The position numbers and the translations under genes were made by a program. The notes under the pieces were generated by a model, which saw only the letters and a list, made by a program, of their open reading frames with translations, was not told the origin of the DNA and did not search any database. Below, in pieces: positions 41,304-53,926 of a stretch of DNA of 64,000 nucleotides. This DNA is from Steinernema hermaphroditum. Taxonomy: Eukaryota > Nematoda > Chromadorea > Rhabditida > Steinernematidae. Location: assembly GCA_030435675.1 (NCBI GenBank), contig CM059624.1, forward strand, positions 6,224,769 to 6,288,768, read 5' to 3'. Every line of letters begins with the position of its first letter. Position 1 is the first letter of the stretch.

Positions 41304-43946
41304 CGTGGGATCCCAAACGGGGAAGGGGAGGCTGGGCACGGGAGTGCGTCACCTTTGGTGCGTTTTTAGGACTCGCGGAAAGAAGTGGAGTGGCCGCAGA
41401 GCCATTAGCGGTTAATCAGCACGCGCGGGAGTAATTCGGTAAATTGGACGGAGGGGAAACTTGCAGAGTACGCGAACAAGAAGCGAGGGAAAGACGAAAG
41501 ATTAGTGCAGGGGAAGTAGATTATGTGTTTCCAAGTGCACATTTAGAGAGATTTATCGCCGGCCGTTTTGGAAGGAGATTAAATAAAAATACTCCTTGAA
41601 ATCGCATCTTACAGTCTTGAACGTTGAGCGATTTTCGTTCTGGAAGACACTACCACATCTTAGATTTTATGCCATGATACATTGCGACCACTTCTCATGA
41701 TTCTTGATACCTGTACTTAAATTTTTGGAGAATACTGGGCTACGGCATCTCATCACCCTTCTTTGATGGTCACCCTATAAGAGCAACATTAACACACAGT
41801 TAGAGCCAATTTGGCTCAGCCAAATTTCCTGAAAACACTAATGATCTTAGCTATCTGCTACTTCAGAAGGATCTGGGGCATCAATCTTATTTCGATCAGA
41901 CAACTACCGTAAACCGTCTCTTTATTGCCGTTCCTTCCATCATTTAACCCAGATATGTACGGAAAAGAGTTACTCCTTGATTCCGCCGAATTTCTCAATT
42001 TGAGTCGGACTAGAAATTTTTAGAAAGTGACCTTGAAAATGAAAGGACGACTTTTCAAATGAACATCGGCGGTAAAATTAGCAGACGAATCAATAACCCT
42101 ATTTTAAGACACTGACAACCAAAGATGATTGTTACAACAAGATCCACGACGGCCATTCGGAATTGAATGCTAATAATACAAAGTAAGACGACCTCAGGCC
42201 GCTTGATCGAAGCTTTGAATGCCGGATGACTGCCATACGGTGAACGCTACGTCTAATTTGAAGAGATACAACTAATAAATGAAATGCAAGACTCCGGATT
42301 GAGCGCTTTTCAAAGACGTGCCCCAGGCGACGATCCGTGGCGAGAAGTGAAAATGGAAACACAGTGCGTGGAAAACGGCGTCGAAACAACTCACGTCTCG
42401 TCACCTTCCCACCGACGGGATAAAAACATCAACTTACTTTGCATTTTTATGGAATCGACTTTAAGAAACAAATGGAATGTTTCGCAAAACACTCGAACGA
42501 AACATCGAGTACGCCAGAAAAAAGAACTCTATTTTGAAGAAATATATCCATGAAACTCATGAAGGGACTACTAGGAACAATCGAGAGAAAATTGCTGCTC
42601 AGGTGAAGTCGTAAATAAAAAGATTGGCTTTAAGTACAGGTAAAGTGAATTACGGGGTCAATGTGTTTTTAAGTGCGCAATTCGAGAAGTTTATTGCCTA
42701 AAAGAGTGACGTATGATATATGAGAATGTCGCCGTTTTGCGTATCTACTTCGTTGGCCTTCGTTACATAGCTGAGAATGAGGAGCTCGCTAATTTTCTTG
42801 CCCGTGTATGCTCTCTGGATAAAAATCCATGAGTGTATATTACAGACGTATCTTTCTTGGGACATGCCGTTGAAAACAGCTCAAACTAAAAGCTCCTTAG
42901 GCACCTACCCAAGATGGAATACCGCACGCTGCGGCTGGATTCCATCTTTGGTACTAAATAACCACGGTACAGATCTATTTTCATTCAGTTTCTAATATTC
43001 TTCGGCCAAACCGGGTCAATGAAGCATCTCTACCTTGCACAAGAGGAGAGACGTTTCCTATGAACCTAAGAGACCTATGAAGACAAATAGAGTGGATTGT
43101 GCCCTATATGTTTTTGCTCTAGGCTTGCAGCGCTAAGGGACATCTATCTTCTTCGATGTGTGAAGCGTAAATTTGTACTTTAAGAGCATCTTTCTGCAAA
43201 AAAACGCAAATTTCGGAGTGATTAATCTGATTGTGAATAAGGAGTACATGGGACATATGTAATCGGAGTAAAAAACAAGATGCAAACATGCAAAAGAACT
43301 TTTTGAAATGTAGAGGGCTCCCGTAGGCACAATCTCATAATTCAGGGTGTGCCAAAAGTCACCTTTCGGCCAGATAGGAGAATAGTAACCAAAGTAGACA
43401 GACTTTTCTGTCTCGTCTACTGTCGTCTACAGGGACTCTCCCTCCAAATGACCTGTTGGAGTCTACAAAACGAGACAGAAAACAAAACGAGACAAAAAGG
43501 TCTGTTCGACCGGTTTCTGTCCCGTCTCCTCCCCGAATGAACTCCCCGGAATTTCACAATAGTGATCTCTTGAAGGACATTCTACAAACGATCTTTTTTC
43601 TCCTATCTGGACATCGTAACAAACAGAGGACGGCGCCGGAATACTAGATATACAGACGTCACAGACCGATATGTTTCTTTGAGGTCAGTGATGTGGAGAA
43701 GTGCGGAAAGAGATGCATTCTGAGTAGGTGGATCTCGAAAGTACGTCCTGCACTGACAAAGAAAGGCTCGGTTGGCTTTTTTGCGTTCTAGGCCCAAAAA
43801 GATCCAGCGTTTAAGGGTGCCAATGGGCGTTCGAGAACCGTGCAGAGCAAATCATCTGTTTCAGCATGCATCTCTCTTCGTCCCAAAGCGTCGCCACAAT
43901 GTACTCGATTTACTTTCCAAATGACGAATACAAGAAGCGCCCCAGA
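41304..43946. other. long intergenic region
   Basis: No supported gene over 2.6 kb. It contains the second copy of the dispersed repeat (43340-43540). The start of that copy, cagggtgtgccaaaagtcac, recalls the outer end of Tc1/mariner-type elements; this is only a resemblance. Confidence 0.4.
43340..43540 (+). repeat. dispersed repeat, copy 2
   Basis: Shares VDRLFCLVYC, GLSLQMTC and SLQNETE, and the underlying DNA, with 214-456 (opposite strand). It begins with a mariner-like gtgtgccaaaagtcac. Confidence 0.5.
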
Positions 43947-44941
43947 TCACTCCCAAGCCCAGAAAGCAATCCGACCGTGGGAATACCCAGACCTGCCCTT
44001 CAGTTTAGAGTAGAGCGCCTTGTCCCTGATGTAATACCAAATCTTGAGATTGGTGTGGTAGACTGTGTAGATGGGCACCTCTGTCCCGCACCCCTCCTCT
44101 ATTCCGACGATGGCGATGGGACCTTCGTTCTTGAACTCTTTGTAGAAGGCGGACAACTTAATCGGGAACTCTCCCTTCTTCGGCCGTTCGGTCAGCAGCA
44201 CCGAGTTTCCAGATGAAGTGCTTCTCCAGCGATCCAGGAAGCGGAAGTGTTTTACTCCGTTTGGCCGGCACCTCCGGTTGTAAGCATTGAGATTCTGACC
44301 GAAGTCGCCATCAGGAAAACGGAAAACGCCGATTGGAGTTGGCTTTGGTTCGGGGCTGAGGCTCTTGGGACGGTCGGTACACACCCCTTTACGGTTGAGG
44401 ACGGTGTACTCGAGGGTCCACTTGTCGGGCTCCTGTCTATTCCCAACGGAGTAGAGGTAGGCAGGGGACTCGGCTTCGTACTTTTCAATATGCTGAAAAC
44501 CATGTCGATCAAGTTCTCCTCCTGAAAATCATACATGCTCGAGATCCTTGCGATGTCCACACGCATCGATGAGCTCGGCTACAGTACCCCACAGGGGAAT
44601 ATCTAGCCTTTCGATCTGCCTCCTCGTGTCCCCGTTCCTCTTCATGTACGTGAGCAGCGCCCTGACCACGATGGTGACCTTGTCCTCCACGGGCGCCTTA
44701 TCCACATCGTCGGCGATCTTCGAGACGACATCCTTCAGAAGATCCGCACCGATTTCTCCCTTTTCGGAAAGACTCAAAGCCTACGGTCGCTGCTTAGAGG
44801 AGATGACAATAAAGGACTTACGAATGGCCCCAACTTGAAGTTGTTTCCGATGACGAGCTGGGCGTAAGAGCAGTCATAGTGCTGAGCGGAGGAGAGGGAG
44901 ACGAGAAGAAGGACCGCGACGGTCCGCTGGAAAGCGGACAT
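43947..44941 (-). CDS. secreted protein, unknown family
   Basis: Three exons, 44822-44941, 44535-44780 and 43947-44492; 303 aa. It has a signal peptide (FQRTVAVLLLVSLSSAQHYD). The middle is helical (SEKGEIGADLLKDVVSKIAD, VTIVVRALLTYMKRNGDTRR). The C-terminal half is mixed with Cys (RKGVCTD, NRRCRPNGVKHF, EEGCGTEVPIYTVYHTNLK). No transmembrane segment. Intron 2 (gtatga...ttttcag, 42 nt) holds an internal decoy ttttcag. Not recognised; probably extracellular. Confidence 0.6.
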
Positions 44942-45219
44942 TTTGGGCGTGATACGATGCAGTGAAAGGCGTCTCTATGGACATCCTAGGAAGCCCTTTA
45001 TCGAATATTCATACTCCATCAGAATACACCCATGGGAATGGGAACTGTTGACAGTTTCTTGCAAAACACACAAATGAGTCGTGTAATGAATTCTGCCGTT
45101 TTTCTTCATCATCTCGACATTTTCCGTGGCAATTCAATCCCTCCCGGCTCCTATGATTCTTCAGAAGATCATCGGTATACAGTAATTGAGCTGGCCCCCT
45201 GCTCTTTCCCGGTGTCTCC

Positions 45220-46055
45220 TCACCCCATTTGTCCCACTGGCGATCGGTCGTCCTCTGACCCTCCGTTACTTCTGATAGACCTGAAAGCTTCAGATAGCCA
45301 CAGATCTAAAGCTCAGTGCCTACTTGTATATTGTTAAGTAGAGTGGCGGGTTGGCGGCTCCATTCAGAATCCACATCGGGTTAGCGGCCAAGAGGGTCCA
45401 GCTCGTGGAGGGCATGAATAGGTCGTAGGTGTGCCAGGCGACGAGGCAGAGGAGATTGTAGCTAGAGGAGGACTCTCCGCTCGTGGCTGCAGAAGCTCCT
45501 CGTCGTCTTTCTTCTCTGAAATAGCTCTTATGTCGCTTCAGAACGGAATCGCCCTCACCAAAACAAGGATTTTGGCAAAGATTATCACGTAGGAAACTCC
45601 CGTCAGCACCAGCATGACCAGGATACTGTAAAATTCAGCGTCGGCAACGACCTCGCTCCACTGGGAACTGTCGTATCCCCACGAGAAGTCCTCAGCGCCG
45701 TAGCGGATGCTGCAGGCGGGAGAGAGGTAGATGCCGAGGAAGACCGACGGCCACATCCAGCATCCGACGATGGATACGGTAGTTGCGCGACGGGAGAAGA
45801 GGATAGTTGCCCGCGAGGGGAAACAGACGACGAAGAGACGGTTGAGGGCGAGGAGGAGAGTGAAGGGGATGCCGCCGATCCAGGCGGCGTTCAGGATGGC
45901 ACCGCAGAGCTTCTCGAGGACGGGGTGAAGGTCGCTGTCGGCGACAGAGAAGACGCCTCCGAAGGAGTGGAAGAGAACCTGTAGAGAGCCCGTGATGCCC
46001 AACTGGAACATGATGCGGTAGGCCGCCGTGTTGAGCTCTTTTAGTGAACCGTCCT
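45220..46055 (-). pseudogene. SRT-like 7TM receptor pseudogene
   Basis: The exon at 45559-46055 encodes TM2-TM5 of an SRT-type receptor (AAYRIMFQLGITGSLQ, LEKLCGAILNAAWIGG, LLLALNRLFVVCFPS, LVMLVLTGVSYVIIFA). The exon at about 45324-45515 carries TM6/7 (AWHTYDLF, NPMWILNGAANPPLYLTIYK), and 45220-45280 the tail. No TM1 exon was found before the KRR1 gene, and the only good splice into the TM6/7 exon puts SFCSHERRVLL in frame, followed at once by a stop, while the TM6/7 words are in the next frame. Loss of TM1 plus a frameshift suggests a dead gene; a missed exon or a sequence error is the alternative. Confidence 0.5.
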
Positions 46056-46296
46056 CTGAGCCTCCGATCCTCGATCAGCTCTTTTTGGGAGCTCCTCAGA
46101 ATCTCTAGTAGATTCCTGATCGCATCCCAGTTCCTCCGTGGTCTGTGCACATGTGCCCGCAACTTCCCCCACTCAACTGCCTCATCTCAAATCCATCGAG
46201 CCAGAGTGCCTGCAAGGCTCAACAACCATCACGATCCCAGTGAATCGCCAACTTCATAACAACAATAACAACAAGAAAGAACAAACAACAATTTCA

Positions 46297-47649
<1,353 letters not shown>

Positions 47650-47766
47650 TCACAAAATCATCAACAATCCCTCGGAAACATCTTAACTGCCTTGCAAAGG
47701 CTCATAACAAACATAATAATTGGATCAATACAATATTAGTGCTAGCATCACCGGAACGCACGATAT

Positions 47767-49819
47767 TCACTCGATAACCTTGAGCACCTTTCCAATGGCG
47801 ATCGTTTTTCCTTCGTCGCGTAGCGTGAATCGTCCCAGCTGTGGGAAGAGCTTGAATGGTTCCATACAGAAAGGCTCGGTGGACACCAGTCGCATGATGC
47901 ACTTCTCATCCTGCTTGACGAAACGCGCTCCACGCTGCTTTTCGCCGGTCTTCTTATCGATGGTGCAGATGATCAGCTATAGTAAAATGCAGTTAGTGAA
48001 CATTCGATGCACTGGCTAACTGTACCTTGACGCTGACTTCCTCGATGGCATTCTGGATATGGAGCACGCAGGAGTATCCAGGGCAGATGATTGATTTGTA
48101 GTCCAGGATGACAACTTCAGCGTCAAAGACGCGTCCAACGCTACAAGGTCCGTCCGGCGAGCAGAGAATAAAGCCTGGTTGGATCTCGCTTTCTTCGATG
48201 TTTTTCAGCTTGAGCTTCACGTTGTCGCCCGACACTACTTTGTCCGTTTCGACGTCGTCAGACCAGCACTGGATAATCTGGACCGGCGTTTTGTTAGGCA
48301 TCAAGACCATCGTTTGGCCCTTCTCAATCACACCGGCCTCCATTTTTCCGATGATGATAGTACCCATGTCCTAAATAACAGAGAATCAAATACAGGAAAG
48401 ATGGTATAAATCTTACCGTGAACTTGTCAGCAATGATGACGCGGACGGGGCCGTCGTAGTCTCGGGAGATAGCAGGCATCATGTTGTCAATGTACTCAAT
48501 GAAGCATGGACCACTAAGAAGGACAGTAATCACTGGACCAACGAAGGCAGCTACTTACGTGTACCAAGATCCCATGGAGGCGTCAGGACGCTCCTTCATG
48601 AAGGCGCCTGTGAGACCAGAAACAGGGATCCATGTGACATCGTTCTTGCCGTACCCGCACTTCTTTCTAAGGAAGGGGCCCAGCTTGTTTTGGATCTCGG
48701 TGAATCGTTCTTCGTCCCAGCAAACGGTAGGATCATCCATCTTGTTGACAAGAACGATAAGGTGCTTCACTCCGGCAGTTCGGACCAGCATAGCGTGCTC
48801 TTGAGTTTGTCCTCCGCGATCGAATCCGGTTTCGAATTCACCCTTGCGCGCGCTGATGACCAGCACCGCGAGATCAGCCTGGTTAGCTCCGGAGATCATG
48901 TTTGGCACAAAGGACTTGTGACCGGGAGCATCCAGGATGGTGAAGTGCTTCTTTTCTGTTTCGAAGTAGGCGCGGCCACATTCGACGGTTTTTCCTTTTT
49001 CGCGCTCTTCTTCATTGGTGTCCAAAGCCCATGACAGGTACCAGCTCTCACGTCCCTTCTCCTTGGCTTCACGTTCGTACTTTTCCAGGGTGCGTTTGTC
49101 GACCATTCCAGTGAGATACATCAGCTGACCACCAATGGTGGATTTTCCAGCGTCTACGTGACCGCAGAACACAATATTGACGTGCTGCTTCCTGGTTCCA
49201 TCTACAATTACGCCGGTTAGTGACATAACTGGGCATGAACACACTGACCATCAACGAACGTCGCCTTCTTGAATTTTGCAGCAAGAGATGCGATTTCATC
49301 GTTGGTTTCTCTGGTCTTTTCCTTTGGTGCTGCAGGAACGGGAGCCTCTTCCTTTTTCTCTGGCTTCTTCTCCTCAACAGGCGTGGCTTCCTTCTTCTCA
49401 GGTACCTTTTCTTTCTGTACAACAGGCTCAGGTTTGGCTTCCACGGGAGCGGCAGGGATTTCTGACTTAGCCGTAGCAACTTCTGGCTCCTCGGCATCCC
49501 AGTCTGCACAAGAAGTTGTTTAAAACCCTGCTGCACAACTACTTCACATACCCGCTGGAGCTTCTGCTACTTGCTGGGGCTGCTGCTGTTGAGGTGGCGC
49601 GTATCCAAATTGCTGGTTCTGGTACATCGGCATCCCTTGAGGATAGCCGTACATCTGCTGCTGGTAGTAGCCCATCTGCGGTGGTGGCGCCTGCTGGTAC
49701 TGGAACCGTTGACCGGGCACGAAGGGCGCGGCATTCACATTGGGGACGAAGGAAGCCGCGTTCGGGTTGAACGAGTGCCCTCCATTGTTCGGCTTCTGTC
49801 GGTTGCCGCTCGGATCCAT
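47767..49819 (-). CDS. erf-3: eukaryotic release factor 3 (eRF3/GSPT)
   Basis: Six exons, 49552-49819, 49249-49503, 48559-49201, 48417-48513, 48026-48370 and 47767-47976; 605 aa. This GTPase works with eRF1 in translation termination. G-domain motifs: GHVDAGKST (G1), DAPGHKSF (G3), NKMD (G4). The C-terminal EF-Tu-like domains are intact (RVIIADKFTDMGT, GFILCSPDGPC, RFTLRDEGKTIAIGKVLKVI). The N-terminal 90 residues are Gln/Tyr/Asn-rich and prion-like (QQAPPPQMGYYQQQMYGY, QNQQFGYAPPQQQQPQQ), followed by a Lys/Glu/Pro-rich linker (KKEATPVEEKKPEKKEE). This layout is like that of yeast Sup35. Confidence 0.96.
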
Positions 49820-50467
49820 TATGTGTATATTTTACCTGCAACACACCGAACGTCACCACCGAAAACAGAGTGCCAGTGCCACGAAGATCGAATGATTCGT
49901 AATCAAAAATCAAACACAAGCGGGGTATAAACTACAAGTGTCGTCGTCTCCTCCAATCCGGTGGTATAACTATTCCGTGCCGTGCAACAATGTGCAACCC
50001 GTGGCGCCGCATCCCAAGATCCTTCGCGCACCAGAAGTCGCCCAAAACGGCGTCCACGAAGCCCCTCGCACTCCACGTTCTACAGCAATTCCAGAACACC
50101 GTTTGAAATTTCCTGGTTTACGGTCGCAGGCTATTCGCTTCAAAAGTCACATCGATTCTGTCTCCGTTTTGCAAAATTTGTCCACTGTCGTTGAAGGCTA
50201 TCTCATTTGAGTCACACAGTCGGTCGACCGGTCGGTTTCGGCTCGATCGGAAAGCGACCTTTGAGGCGTCCAGAACGTATGACAGGTGTGTACCGCTTGG
50301 GCGGAGCTTAAACTTTGACTCACCCCCCCCTCCATGAACGGCACTGATGCAATCTTCTGAAACAACCCGTTTTAATAAAATCAATAAGAACTCAGTAGTA
50401 CGAATACATAATAACAAAGACGTTAAATAAGTTAGATGGGAATATGATCCAGAAAAAAATAAATGTA
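49820..50467. other. eRF3-kleisin spacer with a possible orphan exon
   Basis: A tgtgttgcag acceptor 17 nt before the eRF3 ATG suggests trans-splicing. On the minus strand 50118-50370 a frame preceded by a gttgtttcag acceptor reads well (TSYVLD-like SYVLDASKVAF, SGQILQNGDRIDVTFEANSL). Its end loosely resembles the last strands of NAD kinases, but no upstream exons fit between it and the kleisin gene. Status unclear. Confidence 0.3.
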
Positions 50468-52921
50468 TTAGTGGGACATCATAGTATTGAAACGGGCCCC
50501 GGCATCCACTTCGATTGTCCCCATGTAGGCAACTTGCTTTACGTCGAGAACTTTTGTCTTCGCTAAGCCTAAAGCAAAGACAATGAAGTTCGGTTAGCAG
50601 AAATGGGAACATACGCATCAGCCCCATAAATCTTTCCATCGCCGACCTGCGATCCGTGCAAGATGAGAGCATTTGCCCAAACGTGGTCGCCCGATTTGTC
50701 TTCTTGAAATCCCTAAGATAAAGCATATAGATAACAACAGGAATGTAAATCCCACCTGATAACAAGTGCCTCGTGCTGCCCAGTCTCCACATCTTCCAGG
50801 GCGTTTTCATTGTGTGATGAAACGTGTGAGAAATTGGCGGCAAAGTCGGCAAGTGATGAGCGGGACGTAACCCCAACGACTGCTCCGAGAAGTGATGGAG
50901 TTCTCAGCATACCAATCTCCGGAAGCTGAAGATGAGGCGAAAGGAGAGGTTGCGAAGTTTGAAAAGGGTTGCGCAGTGGAGATATAATGTGATCTTCGGC
51001 GATCTCCGGCAGCTGAGCCTCGTTTTGCAGTAACGGAGTGGCAGACATCCGACCTTGGATTCGCGAAGACCGGCGTGTTCCTGCTGAAATTAAGCTTTAT
51101 GCCCACTGCACACGGGGAGATGTTTCGTACTGTCCGCATCACGCAATACCTCCACCCGCTCCGAATTTTCAAAAATTCCTCCGCTGATGTCAGCAGGGTC
51201 CTCGTTTCCTGTCTGTCGCTTCCTCTTACGTGGTTTTCGTACTCTCTAAAGCGACGTGAAAGTCAATCTATGAAGCGCATCATACTCACCTTCACAGGTG
51301 TCGCCTCAGAATGCAAATCAATGTCTCCATCCACATAAGGCACGATCTAAAAGAATCTGTTATTTCCAGAAGACTTCTCAACGCAAACCGGAGAAGTCAA
51401 CAGGTCATTAATTCTGGACTTCCGTGTCCTTTTGCGCTTCACAGTTGGATCCTCAGCGACCTCAGCTGCTACCGCCTCAAGTTCACCTTCTGCTTGTTCA
51501 GGCACGTTGCTAGAAGTGCTCGAATGAAACACTTCTTTCTACGATTACAAATTACCTCGCACCCTCAGGAGTATGTAGAGGAGGAACACCATCGATCGCC
51601 TGTGGAATTTGGTCAAAGCGAGGGCTCTCCGTTTCAGGCAATGCGTTTTGGTTGAAATCAAGGCTGAACATGAGGTACAACGTTTACAATCAGTAAGCGT
51701 CACCTACAGGTTATCGCCAAAAAGAGAAATATTTTGGAGCGGCTCGTTTTCTGCATGTCTGAAAATAGCGGCGCTGAAGGTTGATGTAGTTAATCAAATT
51801 TACGCTGTCGTAGTCTGATCTGCTTCTTTCTGCAGACGGTTCCTGCGCCGTCGGCGCTTCACACTTGCACTGTCAACTTCGTTATGTGTGTTATTCATCC
51901 GCTCCATCATCAACTGCATAACATCTTGCTCCGCATTGTCATCATTTTGCGCAGTTTCTACAAATCGAGGAGTGTGAAGAACTTCAGGAGGAGCTGCTAC
52001 GACATCGTGCTCCGGTGTTTCCTCCCCAACCTCAATCGTCGTATTCATCAGTTGCCGTCGCCCATATCGCCTTTTGCTCTGAGCTCGTGGAGTTTCGGAT
52101 TGTTCAGCGACGCCTAAGGTATCATGTTTGCATGCTGTGATATTGAACTGTTGACCTACGACGAACAATCACTGCCAAATCTTCGTTATTCACCTTTTCA
52201 ATCTCGTTAAGCTCCACGGGCTCTTCAGTATAAAACTCCGCAGGATACATTTCTTCTTCATCGTCGGATAAAAGCTCTTTGATCTTGCTGGAAGCAGCTT
52301 CTGTTTTTGAATCAACCTTTTTGTCCAGGGATCTGAATTTACCATACTTAATTAATTGCCAAGGCCAAAACCCTTACGCTATCAGAGCGATCTTTTTCTT
52401 TCTGCCGATGATTTCGAAGTTCTCCTGGGCGAGCGCACGCGCTTCCCAATAAGAGTTGGAAGCTCGAGCTGGAAAGGATGCCAGTTTTAGCATCATTGTA
52501 TGAAGTGAAGCATATTTACCAGTGAAAGCGTCGATTTGATCATTCAGCAAATAAACGACTCCCAGGAATAGCCGGGATGAGAGCTCAGCGGAAACTCGGA
52601 ACACTTCGTTGTCCGATACGCGCTGCGCAACGACACCCCTCAAATCACGCCCGCTGATGAGATCGCCAACATTTTTCCTGAAGATGCGCATAGACTCAGA
52701 AAACAGTTGCACGGTCGTACGTAAGTTCTTGCACGTTAAGCCCACCGACATCATCTTCCTTTGGTTCATTCGATATCTCCAGGTGAGAGTCTGTTCGACG
52801 ACATACTGCTTGCCTGGAATTTACAGCCTTGGGTAACGAGCTTCATGCGGCGACCTTACCAGACGTTGCGATACTTCGGATCCTTCGAGTAATCCTGCAG
52901 AAACTCGGCGATGCCAAACAT
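50468..52921 (-). CDS. RAD21/REC8-type kleisin (cohesin subunit), divergent
   Basis: Fourteen exons, all with canonical borders (52860-52921, 52721-52813, 52520-52677, 52378-52468, 52194-52332, 51804-52147, 51708-51773, 51556-51663, 51389-51509, 51290-51346, 51143-51245, 50756-51083, 50615-50712, 50468-50568), sum to 623 codons. The N-terminal kleisin part has VWQAVCRRTD and, after it, VSAELSSRLFLGVVYLLNDQ, which matches the RLS-x-LLLGVVRIY helix that binds SMC3. The middle is acidic with basic patches (VKRRRRRNRLQ, VRKPRKRKRQ). The C-terminal winged helix is TTFGQMLSSCTDRRSAMERF and VAYMGTIEVDAGARFN, matching the SMC1-binding end. It is very divergent, so probably a meiotic REC8 or COH-3/4-like kleisin rather than RAD21. 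Confidence 0.8.
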
Positions 52922-53926
52922 TTCCGACGATTCACAGAATCTAGCGGTTCAACGCACAGTCCCAGCAGCCAAAGTGTCTGCTGCTTGCGAGACACCGCAG
53001 ACTTCCAGTCGAGACCGATACACAAATTGATACTGCTGCACGAATTGACATATTTCTGAAATGATCTTGACCAAGGAATTGCTCCTGTGACACAAGAGGC
53101 ACAGGAGCAATTCCTTCGCACCTCATCAGACACAAGCGCAATTTATATGAAACCTCATTTCGTGTAAGCATCGACGCCTAGAAGAATGCGCACAAATTTC
53201 CAAATGTCCAATAGCACAACAATTCCCGGAAGTTTAACGTTCCTGGCAGATGTCCGCTTCGTTTTTCAAGCATTCAAACGTCTCAGCAGCCTTCTGTGTC
53301 TTTCTCATCAAGTACGCCTACAACCTGAAGACTGCAAGCAATTTTTGGCCTCCCCTGGAAGCATTCGAAATGACCATTAACTGCTTTCGACCGTTTAGTT
53401 TTTGTTGCTAGGCCCGAAATAATTTCTCCATTTGCTCACTGTCTAGCAGACAATCGTCTACTTCAGCAGTCGATCTAGCTGTCTAGCTGTATAGAGTGTC
53501 TCGTTCCATCAACAATTCATCTAACCTGCACAAACTCTCCACCATCCTCGAGTCCGTTTTTCGGCTTTTCCCTTCTCGCCGCAGCGGCGGCTTTTCAATG
53601 GTCTCGAGTAGTGCGCCCTGTGCGGACGCCTGGCCTCTACGATGCCGTGAGATTACAGTCGAGCTGACTGCATTAGGCCTGGCGGTGGCGTCAGCGCTCG
53701 TTTACATAATACCATGTGGCGCTGTTCCGTGCTTCCGTGTATCATATGATCACTTGGTGACTAGTCGTGCAGGAAGTAACTGCCGCCTGTTTTCAGCAAG
53801 CCGAGCAATGCTACAGGCTGAGTTGCTTCCGGGCAACCCACGGCTCTACTCCGAAGAACACTAAATACGCTCAGTGCACAAAAGATGATCACTGTCCGTG
53901 CCTAGGCTCCCGTATTCCACCACAGA
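52922..53926. promoter_or_regulatory. divergent promoter region, kleisin and PNLDC1-like
   Basis: About 1 kb between divergent starts. Contains the hairpin at 53073-53116 and a ctgtctagctgtct-rich stretch near 53440-53500. The 122-codon plus ORF at 53496-53864 is not convincing. Confidence 0.4.
53073..53116. repeat. perfect 17-bp stem hairpin
   Basis: aaggaattgctcctgtg and its exact inverse separated by 10 nt (acacaagagg), about 150 bp upstream of the kleisin ATG. Confidence 0.95.

Noticed and set aside
44473..44492. 20-nt intron in the secreted protein gene
   Set aside because: A normal 42-nt intron (gtatga...ttttcag) ending at 44493 gives the same frame and makes it unnecessary.
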